From the NCBI GenBank assembly GCA_018372435.1, contig JAHAJA010000019.1, positions 4,212-68,211 of the forward strand: a stretch of 64,000 nt of DNA, read 5' to 3'. This document shows positions 35,838 through 45,553 of the stretch, piece after piece. Both the position numbers and the translations under genes were made by a program. The first letter of the stretch is position 1, and every line of letters starts with the position of its first letter. Source of the stretch: Clostridiales bacterium. GTDB taxonomy: Bacteria; Bacillota; Clostridia; Lachnospirales; Lachnospiraceae. Below the pieces are notes generated by a model. It did no database searches and was not told the DNA's origin. It was given only the letters and a program-made list of their open reading frames with translations.

Positions 35838-36901
35838 AAAGAAGTATCCTGAAATTTTTCAAATAGGATAGAATATACATTACCTCCTATGTGCATGGAG
35901 TTTGCCATCACATACCCTGTTAGGTCTTTATTCTTTTTTAAAGCAAGATTTGCATGAATCATAGCCAGGATTTCTGAACAGCTAAAGGACTCTCCATAAA
36001 TCTCTTTTCCTTTTTCAATTTTAATATCTAAATCATTACTTTTGAACAAATCATCAATAGCTCTTTTTTCTTCTGAAAAAACTTCGGAAATATTAGCTAG
36101 TAATTCAATCATCTGTACATCATTAGAAGAACATTGAGCACTTTCTATGGCCCTTTCCATTACATAACGAAGTGAATCTCCATCTACCTTGTTTATGTCC
36201 ATTAGAAGTAATGGATCTGATGCACAACCATAACCAGCAACTTCAGAGTATATAGTCGCCTTTCTTTTCTTTGCATGCTCAAGTGTTTCAAGAACCATAA
36301 AACCAGCCCCTTCACTCAACGTGCATGAATTTTCCTTTTGTTTATTCCAATTGCAATTATCTATTATCTCATCTAAAAGACAATCGATACCTCCAACGAA
36401 TATTACATCTGCTTTTCCACTCTTAAGTTCTTCATAAGCCTTCATAACAGGATTCATTCCACATACCATCGAACTTGTACCCTTCAATTTGAAATCTATA
36501 GAAAACTTCCCCAATGATGCGTTGATTACAGTATTTGAAAACAGAGAAGGACTTGCATAATCATTACCCTTTTTTATTACTGGTTCCAAATAATCCCGTA
36601 TGGTTTCTAGAGGTCCATATGTAGTAGCAACGACTGCTCCTGCTCTTTCTTGCTCATATAGACTTGGTGCTAAACCTGCATCATCTGCCGCTTGTATCAA
36701 TGCTGCCAACCCAATCTTAGTAAAAAAATCATTTCTTCTCACATTATGCTCTTGGCATAACTTATCTACACTAAAATCATCAAATCTTTCTACATAATTC
36801 TCTGCATCTTTTTCTTTCTTGATGTCAGCCTGAAAAAACGCATCTGCTGATACCCATTGTGGAGTAACTACTCCTACACCAGTCACTACTACTCTAGTCA
36901 T
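35834..36901 (-). CDS. Ketosynthase-like chain-length-factor-type subunit (KS-beta 1)
   Basis: 355-aa thiolase-fold protein with VVVTGVGVVTPQW at the N-terminus. In an ungapped alignment with the neighbouring KS, the nucleophile Cys is replaced by Met145 (SSMVCGMNP versus TACAAGANS). HGTGT and GHTLG are also lost (ANISE, GESFS). It is therefore a KS-beta/CLF-like partner. It follows KS-alpha 1 by 45 bp and overlaps the degenerate FabZ gene. A KS-alpha/beta heterodimer that controls chain length is the expected role. Confidence 0.85.
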   Translation of the reverse strand: MTRVVVTGVGVVTPQWVSADAFFQADIKKEKDAENYVERFDDFSVDKLCQEHNVRRNDFFTKIGLAALIQAADDAGLAPSLYEQERAGAVVATTYGPLETIRDYLEPVIKKGNDYASPSLFSNTVINASLGKFSIDFKLKGTSSMVCGMNPVMKAYEELKSGKADVIFVGGIDCLLDEIIDNCNWNKQKENSCTLSEGAGFMVLETLEHAKKRKATIYSEVAGYGCASDPLLLMDINKVDGDSLRYVMERAIESAQCSSNDVQMIELLANISEVFSEEKRAIDDLFKSNDLDIKIEKGKEIYGESFSCSEILAMIHANLALKKNKDLTGYVMANSMHIGGNVYSILFEKFQDTSL

Positions 36902-36946
36902 GTCTTCATTGCCCCTTTCCTATTTGTACTATGAAAGCTAGTCTTA

Positions 36947-38143
36947 TCACTCTTCATACCTTCCAAAAATTAGTGCTGCTGTATTCCCACCGAATGCAAA
37001 AGAATTTGATAAAGCATTCCTTATATCCTTTTTTAGAGCAGTATCTGGCACGAAATTATATTGCTCATCCATTGATTCTTTTAATAATGCAGTAGGTGGT
37101 ATTAATTTATGATAAATTGCTAATACTGTTGCCAATGCTTCTATCGATCCCGCTGTTCCCAATGTATGTCCAACTGCACCTTTAATCGATGTGATGACAG
37201 GTAATTTGTCTCCTTTTTCTTTAAATACAGTACCTATCGCATTCAGCTCTGAGCTATCATTCATTTTCGTTCCTGTACCATGCGCATTTACATAATCAAT
37301 TTCACTTACATCTATCTTTGAATCCTCTAATGCCCTATTAATACATCGAATTGCACCTTCTCCGTTCGGATTGGGTGATGTTGCATGATATGCATCATTA
37401 CTAAGTCCATATCCTTTAAATTCTGCATATATTTTAGCATTTCGTTTTTTAGCATGCTCGAGACTTTCTAATATTAAAAATGCCGCACTTTCTCCAATTA
37501 AAATTCCTGTTTTATTTTTATTAAATGGTCGACAATAGTCCTTAGATAAAACTTTCATACTATGAAATCCTGTTTGTGACATGAAGGATAGTGGATCACT
37601 ACCACCTGCAATCACCACATCACAATGACCTTCCCGTATAAAATCAAGTGCATTGGTTAATGAATTTGCTCCTGCAGCACATGCAGTTACTGTTGTCGAT
37701 TGCGGTCCCCTTGTTCCAAACTGTTTGGAGATAAATCCTGCGATGACAGCAGGCGGAATCTGTTTCATTCTATTCGAGTCTTCTGATTTTCCATCTTTTT
37801 GACACCGAAGATGCTCTTCCATTTCCACATACCCGCCAATCGAAGTTCCTACTGAAACTCCTACTCGAAATGGTGATTCTTTCTCAAGTTCTAACCCAGA
37901 ATCTTTTACCGCCTCTCTAGCTGCAACTAACCCCAGTTGAATCGTTCTATCTAGTTCTTTCTCTTCAATGGACAGCGAATCGATTTGATTAATAAATCCG
38001 CCCTCACTAAGTCCTGCATCAATAAATTTCCTCTCTATAGATGATTTAATTCCTATCTCTCCCGCTATTAATCGGGACCAAAACTCTTCTGTATTTTTAC
38101 CCAGACTACTTACACTTCCAAGACCAGTAACTACAACTCTCAT
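36947..38143 (-). CDS. Beta-ketoacyl-ACP synthase, FabF type (KS-alpha 1)
   Basis: 398 aa. The complete catalytic triad is present: Cys155 in TVTACAAGAN, His in NAHGTGTKMND and His in AVGHTLGTAGS. It performs decarboxylative condensation of malonyl-ACP with the growing chain. The ATG at 38143 is chosen over an open extension to 38233 because GGAGG lies before it and the protein then begins MRVVVTGLG. Partner of KS-beta 1 directly downstream. Confidence 0.94.
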   Translation of the reverse strand: MRVVVTGLGSVSSLGKNTEEFWSRLIAGEIGIKSSIERKFIDAGLSEGGFINQIDSLSIEEKELDRTIQLGLVAAREAVKDSGLELEKESPFRVGVSVGTSIGGYVEMEEHLRCQKDGKSEDSNRMKQIPPAVIAGFISKQFGTRGPQSTTVTACAAGANSLTNALDFIREGHCDVVIAGGSDPLSFMSQTGFHSMKVLSKDYCRPFNKNKTGILIGESAAFLILESLEHAKKRNAKIYAEFKGYGLSNDAYHATSPNPNGEGAIRCINRALEDSKIDVSEIDYVNAHGTGTKMNDSSELNAIGTVFKEKGDKLPVITSIKGAVGHTLGTAGSIEALATVLAIYHKLIPPTALLKESMDEQYNFVPDTALKKDIRNALSNSFAFGGNTAALIFGRYEE

Positions 38144-38160
38144 ATGCTTTTCCTCCATGA

Positions 38161-38886
38161 TTAGAACATAAAATCTGTATAACCAGAATCCAAACCGATG
38201 ACTTGTCCTGTTATATTTTTTGAACAATGACAAATTTGATAGATATCCTTTGCTATTTCTTGTTTAGTTACTTCCTCTAAATCCATATGCTCACTATAAT
38301 TTATATCTTCACCTATTTCTTTTAGTAGTAAAGTATTCACTGTAATACCATATCTTGCAACTTCTTTTGCCAAGGATCTAGTAAATCCTACTATTCCAGC
38401 TTTTGTTGCTGCATATGCTGAGCCTATATTTGTAGATACCTTAAATCCATACGAAGAACTAATGTTTATAATCGTTCCTCGCCGTTTAAAAATCATAGCC
38501 TGTAAAATACTTTTGCTACTTTGGTATATACTAGACAAGTTATAAGCTACTAGTTTATTAAAATCTTCATATGATACATCTAGCAAACTGTTACTTTTTT
38601 GGTAATCACAAGAGTTTATTAAAACAGATATTGTCTTCCATGTATCTTTTACAGTCTGCATCATATTCTTAACTCCATCTGTATTATCCGTTTCCGTATT
38701 ATATGCGATAACCTCAACTCCATACTCTTTTATCTTCTTAACTAAAGGCTCTAAGAACTCCTCCGTTACATCTGAATAATTAAAAGCTACATTATACTTG
38801 TGAGATGCCATCTCTAAACATAAGTGTCTATTTTGAAGCGTTAAATCACCAAATATAATACAATTTAATGAATTTTCTAGACTCAT
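38161..38886 (-). CDS. FabG-like SDR with a degenerate cofactor loop
   Basis: 241 aa, related to FabG. The catalytic S-Y-K set is retained (NISSSYG, then YAATK), but the glycine-rich loop TGxxxGxG is replaced (IIFGDLTLQNRH) and the NNAG motif reads NSCD. NADP(H) binding by the normal mode is therefore doubtful. The ATG at 38886 shares a base with the PIG-L stop (TAATG). It may be an accessory or altered-cofactor reductase paired with the intact FabG at 57786-58541. Confidence 0.78.
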   Translation of the reverse strand: MSLENSLNCIIFGDLTLQNRHLCLEMASHKYNVAFNYSDVTEEFLEPLVKKIKEYGVEVIAYNTETDNTDGVKNMMQTVKDTWKTISVLINSCDYQKSNSLLDVSYEDFNKLVAYNLSSIYQSSKSILQAMIFKRRGTIINISSSYGFKVSTNIGSAYAATKAGIVGFTRSLAKEVARYGITVNTLLLKEIGEDINYSEHMDLEEVTKQEIAKDIYQICHCSKNITGQVIGLDSGYTDFMF

Positions 38887-39656
38887 TACCATCCCCCCTC
38901 CATCATTTGCTTTTCTAGTAATTCCTTATATTCTTTCAGTTCACAATGATAAAATCCTTCCACATACTTAATATCATCACGGTTCGTTAAACAAGCCCTA
39001 TAACTATTAAGCGAACATACTAATTCTCTATATCTCATAATCTCTATCTGCGATTTATGCTGATCTAATGCTTCTAATTTTTTTTCCATGTCCATGGTAA
39101 TGTTAATACATAAGTTTGGTATCAATGGGGTCCAAACCTCATACATAACAAAACGACTCTTTTCAAGCAATAGTTCTGAATGTTCATACAATAATTGATA
39201 CATGATATAATTCACAGCCCTATGGTCAGGATGAATATCTAACATATATGGCAAAAATATCAAGCCTGGATTTACATTTTCGATGATTTTCTTTAGAAGC
39301 TCTACACCAGGCTCTACTGATTTTTGCAAGTTACAATCTTCCAAATCAATACAATAAATATGTTCCTGTTGTATTCCAAGTATAGCTAACGCTTCTCTTG
39401 CTTCTTCATAACGGATGGATGAAATAGATTCATCCATAGTATTTCTAATGGTGCCTCTTTTCCCATCGGTAAAAAACACAATATTTATTTCACATTCTAA
39501 CCTTTTGTATTGATACAAGGTACCACCACAACCAATAATATCATCATCATAATGTGGCGCTAAAACTAAGATAGAACTATCTATATGAGGAAGTGAATAT
39601 TTAGGCCTCGGAATAATTTTATTGCTACTCATTACAATTTTTTTTAGCATATCCAT
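38886..39656 (-). CDS. PIG-L/LmbE-type N-deacetylase
   Basis: 256-aa zinc enzyme. The AHPDD-type motif is APHYDDDIIGCGG near residue 34, and the downstream His pair is HPDHRAVNY. The family removes the N-acetyl group from GlcNAc conjugates (mycothiol, bacillithiol, GPI, aminoglycosides). With a family 2 glycosyltransferase in the same array, deacetylation of an attached GlcNAc to expose an amine is a good inference. It starts 3 bp after the radical SAM stop. Confidence 0.88.
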   Translation of the reverse strand: MDMLKKIVMSSNKIIPRPKYSLPHIDSSILVLAPHYDDDIIGCGGTLYQYKRLECEINIVFFTDGKRGTIRNTMDESISSIRYEEAREALAILGIQQEHIYCIDLEDCNLQKSVEPGVELLKKIIENVNPGLIFLPYMLDIHPDHRAVNYIMYQLLYEHSELLLEKSRFVMYEVWTPLIPNLCINITMDMEKKLEALDQHKSQIEIMRYRELVCSLNSYRACLTNRDDIKYVEGFYHCELKEYKELLEKQMMEGGW

Positions 39657-39659
39657 TTC

Positions 39660-40955
39660 TTACATCAACACCCCAAACGTATCCAGTAATCGTTTATATC
39701 CTAAGTTCCAGCCAAATATTAATTGCTTTTTATCCTTTCCTACAAACTCAAGCCTCTTCTTGATGCTTTCTATGGAATAAAATTCTTTCCCAATCCTATT
39801 GAAACCCTCTTCCAATTCTTCTTTCGTCATATTCTTAGGCTGGAATACACAGTGCCCCATGTCATATTTACTCCAATCATCAATTAATATACGATTTTCT
39901 TGTATTAGGCGGCTATGCAATCTTGTACTTGGTAGCGGAGTTAATATATTAAATGTTGCTAAGGCAATTTTGTTTTTATAGATAAAATCAAGTGTCTGAT
40001 CAAAAACTGTAATATCATCTCCATCATTACCAAATGTAAAACTTGGATTTAGCATAATCCCTTTTTCCTGTATCATCGCAATTTGTTCTTCATACATGTT
40101 GGTATTATTCTGGAATTTCCCAATTATTTTTAGGTTTTGTTCAGATATACTTTCTAGTCCTGCAACGATAATAATACAACCGCTTTCTACTGCTAGATCT
40201 AACAATTCCTTGTCACTTGTCAGATTCTTAAGCGTAGCTTGACTCCACCATCGAATATTCAGCGGTATCAATGCTTTAAATAGTTCCTTTGCTCTCCTAT
40301 TATCAGCTGTAATCTCATCATCCACGAAGAAAAACAAATCCCCATCTTTCTTCTTCATTGTTTTAATCTCTTCCACTATTTGTTCTATTGGTTTTGTTCT
40401 ATACTTTCTTCCAAAGAAGGTGGAAATATTACAAAACTCACATACGAAGGGGCAGCCCTTTGAAGTCTGTATCGTGTTGGTGCTTAAGTATTTATCTGTC
40501 TGATATAAATTTCTTTTTGGAAAAGGTATATTCTCAAGAGATGGAAAATTTTCTTTTTTATATAAGGATTTTAATTTACCATTCTTGAAATCTTCTAATA
40601 GTTCTTCCCAATTATTTTCTGCTTCACCTATGATGACTGCATCGGCATGTTCTAAACATTCTTCTGGACATGCAGAGGGATGATATCCTCCTATCACGAC
40701 ACAAATCTTTCTATTTCTAAACTTATCTGCAATTTTATAGGCTTTTGTTGATTGACTCGTTAAACACGAGATTGCCACAATGTCGACAGGATCTTCAAAA
40801 TCTATATCTTCCACATTTTCATCAATTATCTTAACCTCATGCTCCTCTGGTGTTAGTCCTGCAATTGTTGCTAAGCTTAAAGGTGGCAGCCAAAATGGGC
40901 TTATTCGCTTAACTCCCTCCCTATGAATTGTAGGAACTATTAACATAATTTTCAT
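39660..40955 (-). CDS. Cobalamin-type radical SAM protein
   Basis: 431 aa. A B12-binding-like domain (IMLIVPTIH, VVIGGYHPS, ADAVIIGEAEN) precedes a core with C168, C172 and C175 (CX3CX2C, KGCPFVCEFC). The C-terminal FQPKNMTKEELEEGF domain links it to the enzyme at 34003-35379, its closest relative here by eye. Reaction unknown. AAAGGAG lies before the ATG, and a 95-bp gap separates it from the permease gene. Confidence 0.9.
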   Translation of the reverse strand: MKIMLIVPTIHREGVKRISPFWLPPLSLATIAGLTPEEHEVKIIDENVEDIDFEDPVDIVAISCLTSQSTKAYKIADKFRNRKICVVIGGYHPSACPEECLEHADAVIIGEAENNWEELLEDFKNGKLKSLYKKENFPSLENIPFPKRNLYQTDKYLSTNTIQTSKGCPFVCEFCNISTFFGRKYRTKPIEQIVEEIKTMKKKDGDLFFFVDDEITADNRRAKELFKALIPLNIRWWSQATLKNLTSDKELLDLAVESGCIIIVAGLESISEQNLKIIGKFQNNTNMYEEQIAMIQEKGIMLNPSFTFGNDGDDITVFDQTLDFIYKNKIALATFNILTPLPSTRLHSRLIQENRILIDDWSKYDMGHCVFQPKNMTKEELEEGFNRIGKEFYSIESIKKRLEFVGKDKKQLIFGWNLGYKRLLDTFGVLM

Positions 40956-41050
40956 GCTGTATATCTCCTTTCTATTAAGTAGTTAAGTACCCATTTTTCT
41001 TTTATGTATAAATGCTTAATATTAATTCTCTAAAAGCTCTATCAATCTGA

Positions 41051-43375
41051 CTATTCTCCATTAAGATTTTGTACTTGTATTTTCTTAATAGAAGAGGAAG
41101 AAATTGCTGTACTTAAAATACATACTGCGATAACAACCACGAGACTAAGTATCAAAACTGGTATATTATAATCCGTTGGATAATTATAAATACCTAACAT
41201 ACTGAATAAAAAATTCATAATTTTAGAATATGAAACCATAAATACAGGTATTCCAATTATCATCGCTAATACCCCACTCAATGTTACATATATCTCATTG
41301 GTATGAATTAAGTCTTTCGCGGGATATCCAATGGCTCGATAAATAGTAAACTCTTTTCTACTGTTAACATTCAACAATGATACAATAGAAAATACATTGA
41401 TAGCACCAATTAACATAACCAATATACTAAATGGAATTAATACAATCTTTTGCGTCTTCTCAATTGGTTCAAGTGAATCCTTCAAATAATTATCGCTTTC
41501 CTCGACATCTAATTTATTTGCGTATTTGTTAAGCAGTTCTTTCTTGAGTTTTGAATAATCACTACCACGTTTCATATTAAAGCAGATGTTAGTACTCCCA
41601 TAAGTTTGATCAACGGATTCTATTGCCGATTCCTTGACACGAGCATATTTTGTATTATTGAACATCGTCTGAAAAGAACCCACGATTTCAAATGTCACAT
41701 TCTTATTTGTAATTAACAATTCTATTGAATCACCTATTTTTTTATTCATTTTATTTAGTATTTTTTTTGATAACGCTATTTCATTATCTTCAATGGGATT
41801 TCGACCTTCTATTATGTCCCCTTGTAAATTATTCTCGTAATTATTATAGCATTGTAACGCCAAATCCTTTACTACACTATGTTCGTTTTCTGATACTTGT
41901 GCTCCTAAGTAAAGTAATGATCCTTTGACAATAGAAGTTACTTCCTCTTTTTCATCTAAAAATTGATATACTTCATTGGATATATTATTGTCTGTTACAT
42001 AAACTCTATATGTAGATTTATCAATTCCAAACCAAAAGCTTGCACTGTTTCCTAATTTCGAAACATTTGAATAACAAGTTATAGAAAAACAAACCATATA
42101 AGAAGATATGAATAATACTAAAAACAATAATCCTGAACTTTTCTTATGGCGAACAATTTTCCTAATACTTTGACATAGTGGTGAAAAGTTATTTTCCAGA
42201 CCCTTTATTGACGCTCGACTTGTATCAACACGATCATTCATGGTTAAAGCTTCGACTGGTTCAATATGTTTGATTTGATTAATTCCTGTATATACGACAA
42301 TTAAAATATAGATAGACAAAAAAACAATTGTGCTCGACAGTGGTATCAAGTAATCAATATGGCAGTCAATTCCATATAATTTATAGTTATTACTTACAAT
42401 ATAGTTTGAAACAATTGTTGATAACCCAGCTCCAATTACCGTAGATATTATCAATACATAAGCATAAGTTTTTATGTATATACCTATGATTGTATTCGAA
42501 GAATATCCCATTGCCTTATATATACCAATCGTTTTAAACTCCTTTGATATATTATCCATAATACTAGAACGAATTACAGTTGATGAAACTAAAAGAATAA
42601 TGAATGCAAAGCCTATGATAAATCCTCCAAGCATTTTTTGGGATAATTCACTAATTAATTTTGCTTCACTCAGAGTATAACTCGATACTCTAATATTATT
42701 TATATTCTTTTCTGTAAAGGTATCAAACAAAACTTGATCACTCGTCGAATCGTTACCGTATACTACAATTAAATTAACATTGTCACCACTAATTAACTTT
42801 AGTTGCTTTTGATTTATATATATACGACTACAACCTAAACTTGCTGAAACACTATAAGGTTCCGAATATATTCCAACAACCTTTAATGACATTATATAGT
42901 CCGAACACTTTACATCAATAAAGTCTCCCACTCCTATGTCATAATTGTCCGCTGTAGCTGTTCCGATATAACATTCCCCATCTTGCAATGTTTTTACATC
43001 AGATAAAAAATGAAGATTTCCGAAATCTCCCTCGTTATACGTCATAAAATAGTTCGAAGTAGTCGTAATTTTTTCATCCTTATAATAAATAGTTCCTCTT
43101 AATTTAGTTACATTCTCTATGCATTGTATTTCTGAAACATCTTTTATCTCTTGGAAGATTTGAACAATTTCATCCGTATCTTGTTGAAGGCTATCTTTCG
43201 TATTAACTACTAAAAACAAGTCTGGTGCATTCGTCTGCTCAATAAGCTTTTTCATCGGTTTATCTGATGCTAGTAATATAGTAATAGCAACAGACAAAAT
43301 AAGAGAACTAAGCGATACAATAATCACCATAATTGTCATTTGAAACTTTCGAAATTTCACCTTATTTCTCCACAT
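41051..43375 (-). CDS. ABC transporter permease with two FtsX domains
   Basis: 774 aa, about eight membrane segments: one at the N-terminus, three near residues 250-370, one near 420, three near the C-terminus, with two large outside-facing domains. This is the layout of MacB/LolE-like lipid or peptide exporters of Gram-positive bacteria. It pairs with the ATPase encoded just upstream. It probably exports the cluster product or confers self-resistance (inference). Confidence 0.9.
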   Translation of the reverse strand: MWRNKVKFRKFQMTIMVIIVSLSSLILSVAITILLASDKPMKKLIEQTNAPDLFLVVNTKDSLQQDTDEIVQIFQEIKDVSEIQCIENVTKLRGTIYYKDEKITTTSNYFMTYNEGDFGNLHFLSDVKTLQDGECYIGTATADNYDIGVGDFIDVKCSDYIMSLKVVGIYSEPYSVSASLGCSRIYINQKQLKLISGDNVNLIVVYGNDSTSDQVLFDTFTEKNINNIRVSSYTLSEAKLISELSQKMLGGFIIGFAFIILLVSSTVIRSSIMDNISKEFKTIGIYKAMGYSSNTIIGIYIKTYAYVLIISTVIGAGLSTIVSNYIVSNNYKLYGIDCHIDYLIPLSSTIVFLSIYILIVVYTGINQIKHIEPVEALTMNDRVDTSRASIKGLENNFSPLCQSIRKIVRHKKSSGLLFLVLFISSYMVCFSITCYSNVSKLGNSASFWFGIDKSTYRVYVTDNNISNEVYQFLDEKEEVTSIVKGSLLYLGAQVSENEHSVVKDLALQCYNNYENNLQGDIIEGRNPIEDNEIALSKKILNKMNKKIGDSIELLITNKNVTFEIVGSFQTMFNNTKYARVKESAIESVDQTYGSTNICFNMKRGSDYSKLKKELLNKYANKLDVEESDNYLKDSLEPIEKTQKIVLIPFSILVMLIGAINVFSIVSLLNVNSRKEFTIYRAIGYPAKDLIHTNEIYVTLSGVLAMIIGIPVFMVSYSKIMNFLFSMLGIYNYPTDYNIPVLILSLVVVIAVCILSTAISSSSIKKIQVQNLNGE

Positions 43376-43411
43376 TTAAAATACCTCGCTTTATTCCATG
43401 CAACAATTTTT

Positions 43412-44170
43412 TTACCAACCTTGCTCTTCTAGAAATTTATTTACCTCTTTTAAGCGTTCTTCATAATCTTCATCTTGATATTGATCTAATTCCATCTCAT
43501 CATGAATAATTCCATCTTTAATATACAGTAATTTCATACCTCTGACGGCAACCTTTACATCATGGGTCACCAAAACGATTGTCTGACCATTTCTATTTAA
43601 TTTTGTTAAGATATCTAATACCTCTTGCCCCTGCGATGAATTAAGTGCGCCTGTTGGTTCATCTCCAAAAATAATATGTGGATTATTGATTAATGATCTA
43701 CATATGGCAACTCTTTGTTTTTGTCCACCAGAAAGTTGAGATGGATATTTATCTATATGATCTGTTAATTCCATTTCCTGAAGCAAAGACAAAATCTTGG
43801 CTTTTAGCTCACTTTTATTTCTTTTAAGTTTATATGTTGGAGCTGCAATATTTTCGTAAACAGACAATTCCGGTATAAGATGTATCCCTTGAAATATAAT
43901 TGATATTTTTTCTCTTCTCAGATAATCAAGTTCCTTTTCTTTCATCTTATTTATTTTTTGCCCAAGAATGGTGACTTCCCCACTTGTAGGCTGATCCATT
44001 CCACTCAAAGAATATAATAATGTTGACTTACCAGATCCAGAACTTCCCATAATCACAGTATAATCTCCAGAACATATTTCCAAATTAATGCCCCTTAGAA
44101 CATTGTGTTCTGCGTTTCCCATATTAAAAGATTTTGATATATTATCTGCTTTTAGTACTATGTCTTTCAA
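43412..44170 (-). CDS. ABC transporter ATP-binding protein (LolD/MacB type)
   Basis: 252 aa. Walker A GSSGSGKST, signature SQLSGGQKQRVAIC, Walker B IIFGDEPTGAL, H-loop VLVTHD. The start is taken as TTG at 44170: AAGGAG lies 7 nt upstream inside the end of the previous gene, and the TTG begins right after that gene's TGA. A longer frame to 44224 would overlap the upstream gene by 53 bp with no good site. It partners with the FtsX permease downstream. Confidence 0.93.
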   Translation of the reverse strand: MKDIVLKADNISKSFNMGNAEHNVLRGINLEICSGDYTVIMGSSGSGKSTLLYSLSGMDQPTSGEVTILGQKINKMKEKELDYLRREKISIIFQGIHLIPELSVYENIAAPTYKLKRNKSELKAKILSLLQEMELTDHIDKYPSQLSGGQKQRVAICRSLINNPHIIFGDEPTGALNSSQGQEVLDILTKLNRNGQTIVLVTHDVKVAVRGMKLLYIKDGIIHDEMELDQYQDEDYEERLKEVNKFLEEQGW

Positions 44171-44171
44171 A

Positions 44172-45548
44172 TCATTGCTCCTTCCCATCAATGAGGCCAT
44201 TTCCCAGTATTCGTCTCGAAACATTTATACTACATGGTATAAACGCTTCCCCCCAATCTCCCAACATATATAAGTCCTCATATACTCCCATTTTATTAAC
44301 TGGATTTTTTTTCATCTCTTCCGGACTATATGCCCAATGTGATTGGATTCCACGATATAAATGCAATGACTCTTGAATTTCTAATTGATTAAATATACGT
44401 CTTTTTGTTATATGTAGTTTCTGACTTTTAAATTTTTCTTCTATGCGTAAAATCGACTCTCTAACGATTCGAGTTACTAGCGCACTATTACTATTTTGGT
44501 TAACTGGTATAACCATTACGTATTCATATGTTTTATCTTCTTGTTTCTCTCCTAATGTATACAGCGTAAAAGGATATTCCTCTATTGTATTACCTTGTTC
44601 AATATCACGAAGTTGAGACACAATCTTACCATGAGGGCTAAATTTTATGCAGGAAACCATTTCATCCATTTGTCTTTCATACTTACATTGCAAAAAAACA
44701 ATGACGTTGCTACAACGGTTTTGTAGTTCAGAATTAAATTCTGCATCAACCATGAACGTGTCATGGTATGTTGATTTATCATAATCTACCAACCATATAC
44801 TAGACTTCACATCTAACGTATCTTGTAACCTTTTTTCAACAATCCTTCTCTTGACCATATCTATTTCTAAACTTTTTTCTTGCCATATTTCTCCGCCATT
44901 TTCTTTAATAATAACAGTAAATACATTTTTCAATTTATTGTATCCTCCCTTAATTCTGGAAGAATGAAAGATCTGCATAAGATAACCTGCCATAGCAACA
45001 AATGAAATTTCGCTATATGGGACATCTATACATAAAGTATCTTGCAATAAGGCTGTTTTAAATTTAGTTTGTATGTATTCAACATATCTCACATCTTTCA
45101 AACGTATAATATTTTGCATTTCGCGAAATCCCATTCTTTTAGGTGATGTAATCATATGTTCCCATTCTATTGCTACATTCCTAACCAATTCAAAAAATTC
45201 GAATAACTGATCCTCTTCCTCTGGAAATGTCTCCACTAGAACCTCAAAGTAATCTTTCCACTTAGTTGGTACGTTTCGCACAAAATCTCCTATCTGTATC
45301 TGGTAATGGTATGGAGGTGTATCAAACTCTAGAGAAGAAATGTCCAATTCCTCTAATAATGATTGGAACACACCTCCTTGTATGTCAAAATGATGCCGCA
45401 AGCACTCATATTGATTCCACAACTTCCTTTCTTCTTGTTCTTGTGATTCCATAGGAATATATAATGTTTTTTTACCGTTCTTAGCTAAAATTGCACTTGT
45501 AACTAATACTGATAAACTATGACCAACCGCAACTATATCGTATTCCAT
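44172..45548 (-). CDS. CrtI-like flavoprotein with a broken FAD loop
   Basis: 458 aa. Overall layout matches phytoene-desaturase/amine-oxidase flavoproteins (N-terminal Rossmann, C-terminal LYMLGDWGEAFIPCSIN), but the dinucleotide loop reads VAVGHSLSVLVTSA, lacking the GxGxxG glycines, and the Glu that binds ribose is not clear. It is probably a non-catalytic relative of the intact flavoproteins at 56148 and 60739, or binds FAD unusually. It lies 5 bp after KS-alpha 2. Confidence 0.68.
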   Translation of the reverse strand: MEYDIVAVGHSLSVLVTSAILAKNGKKTLYIPMESQEQEERKLWNQYECLRHHFDIQGGVFQSLLEELDISSLEFDTPPYHYQIQIGDFVRNVPTKWKDYFEVLVETFPEEEDQLFEFFELVRNVAIEWEHMITSPKRMGFREMQNIIRLKDVRYVEYIQTKFKTALLQDTLCIDVPYSEISFVAMAGYLMQIFHSSRIKGGYNKLKNVFTVIIKENGGEIWQEKSLEIDMVKRRIVEKRLQDTLDVKSSIWLVDYDKSTYHDTFMVDAEFNSELQNRCSNVIVFLQCKYERQMDEMVSCIKFSPHGKIVSQLRDIEQGNTIEEYPFTLYTLGEKQEDKTYEYVMVIPVNQNSNSALVTRIVRESILRIEEKFKSQKLHITKRRIFNQLEIQESLHLYRGIQSHWAYSPEEMKKNPVNKMGVYEDLYMLGDWGEAFIPCSINVSRRILGNGLIDGKEQ

Positions 45549-45553
45549 AATAC

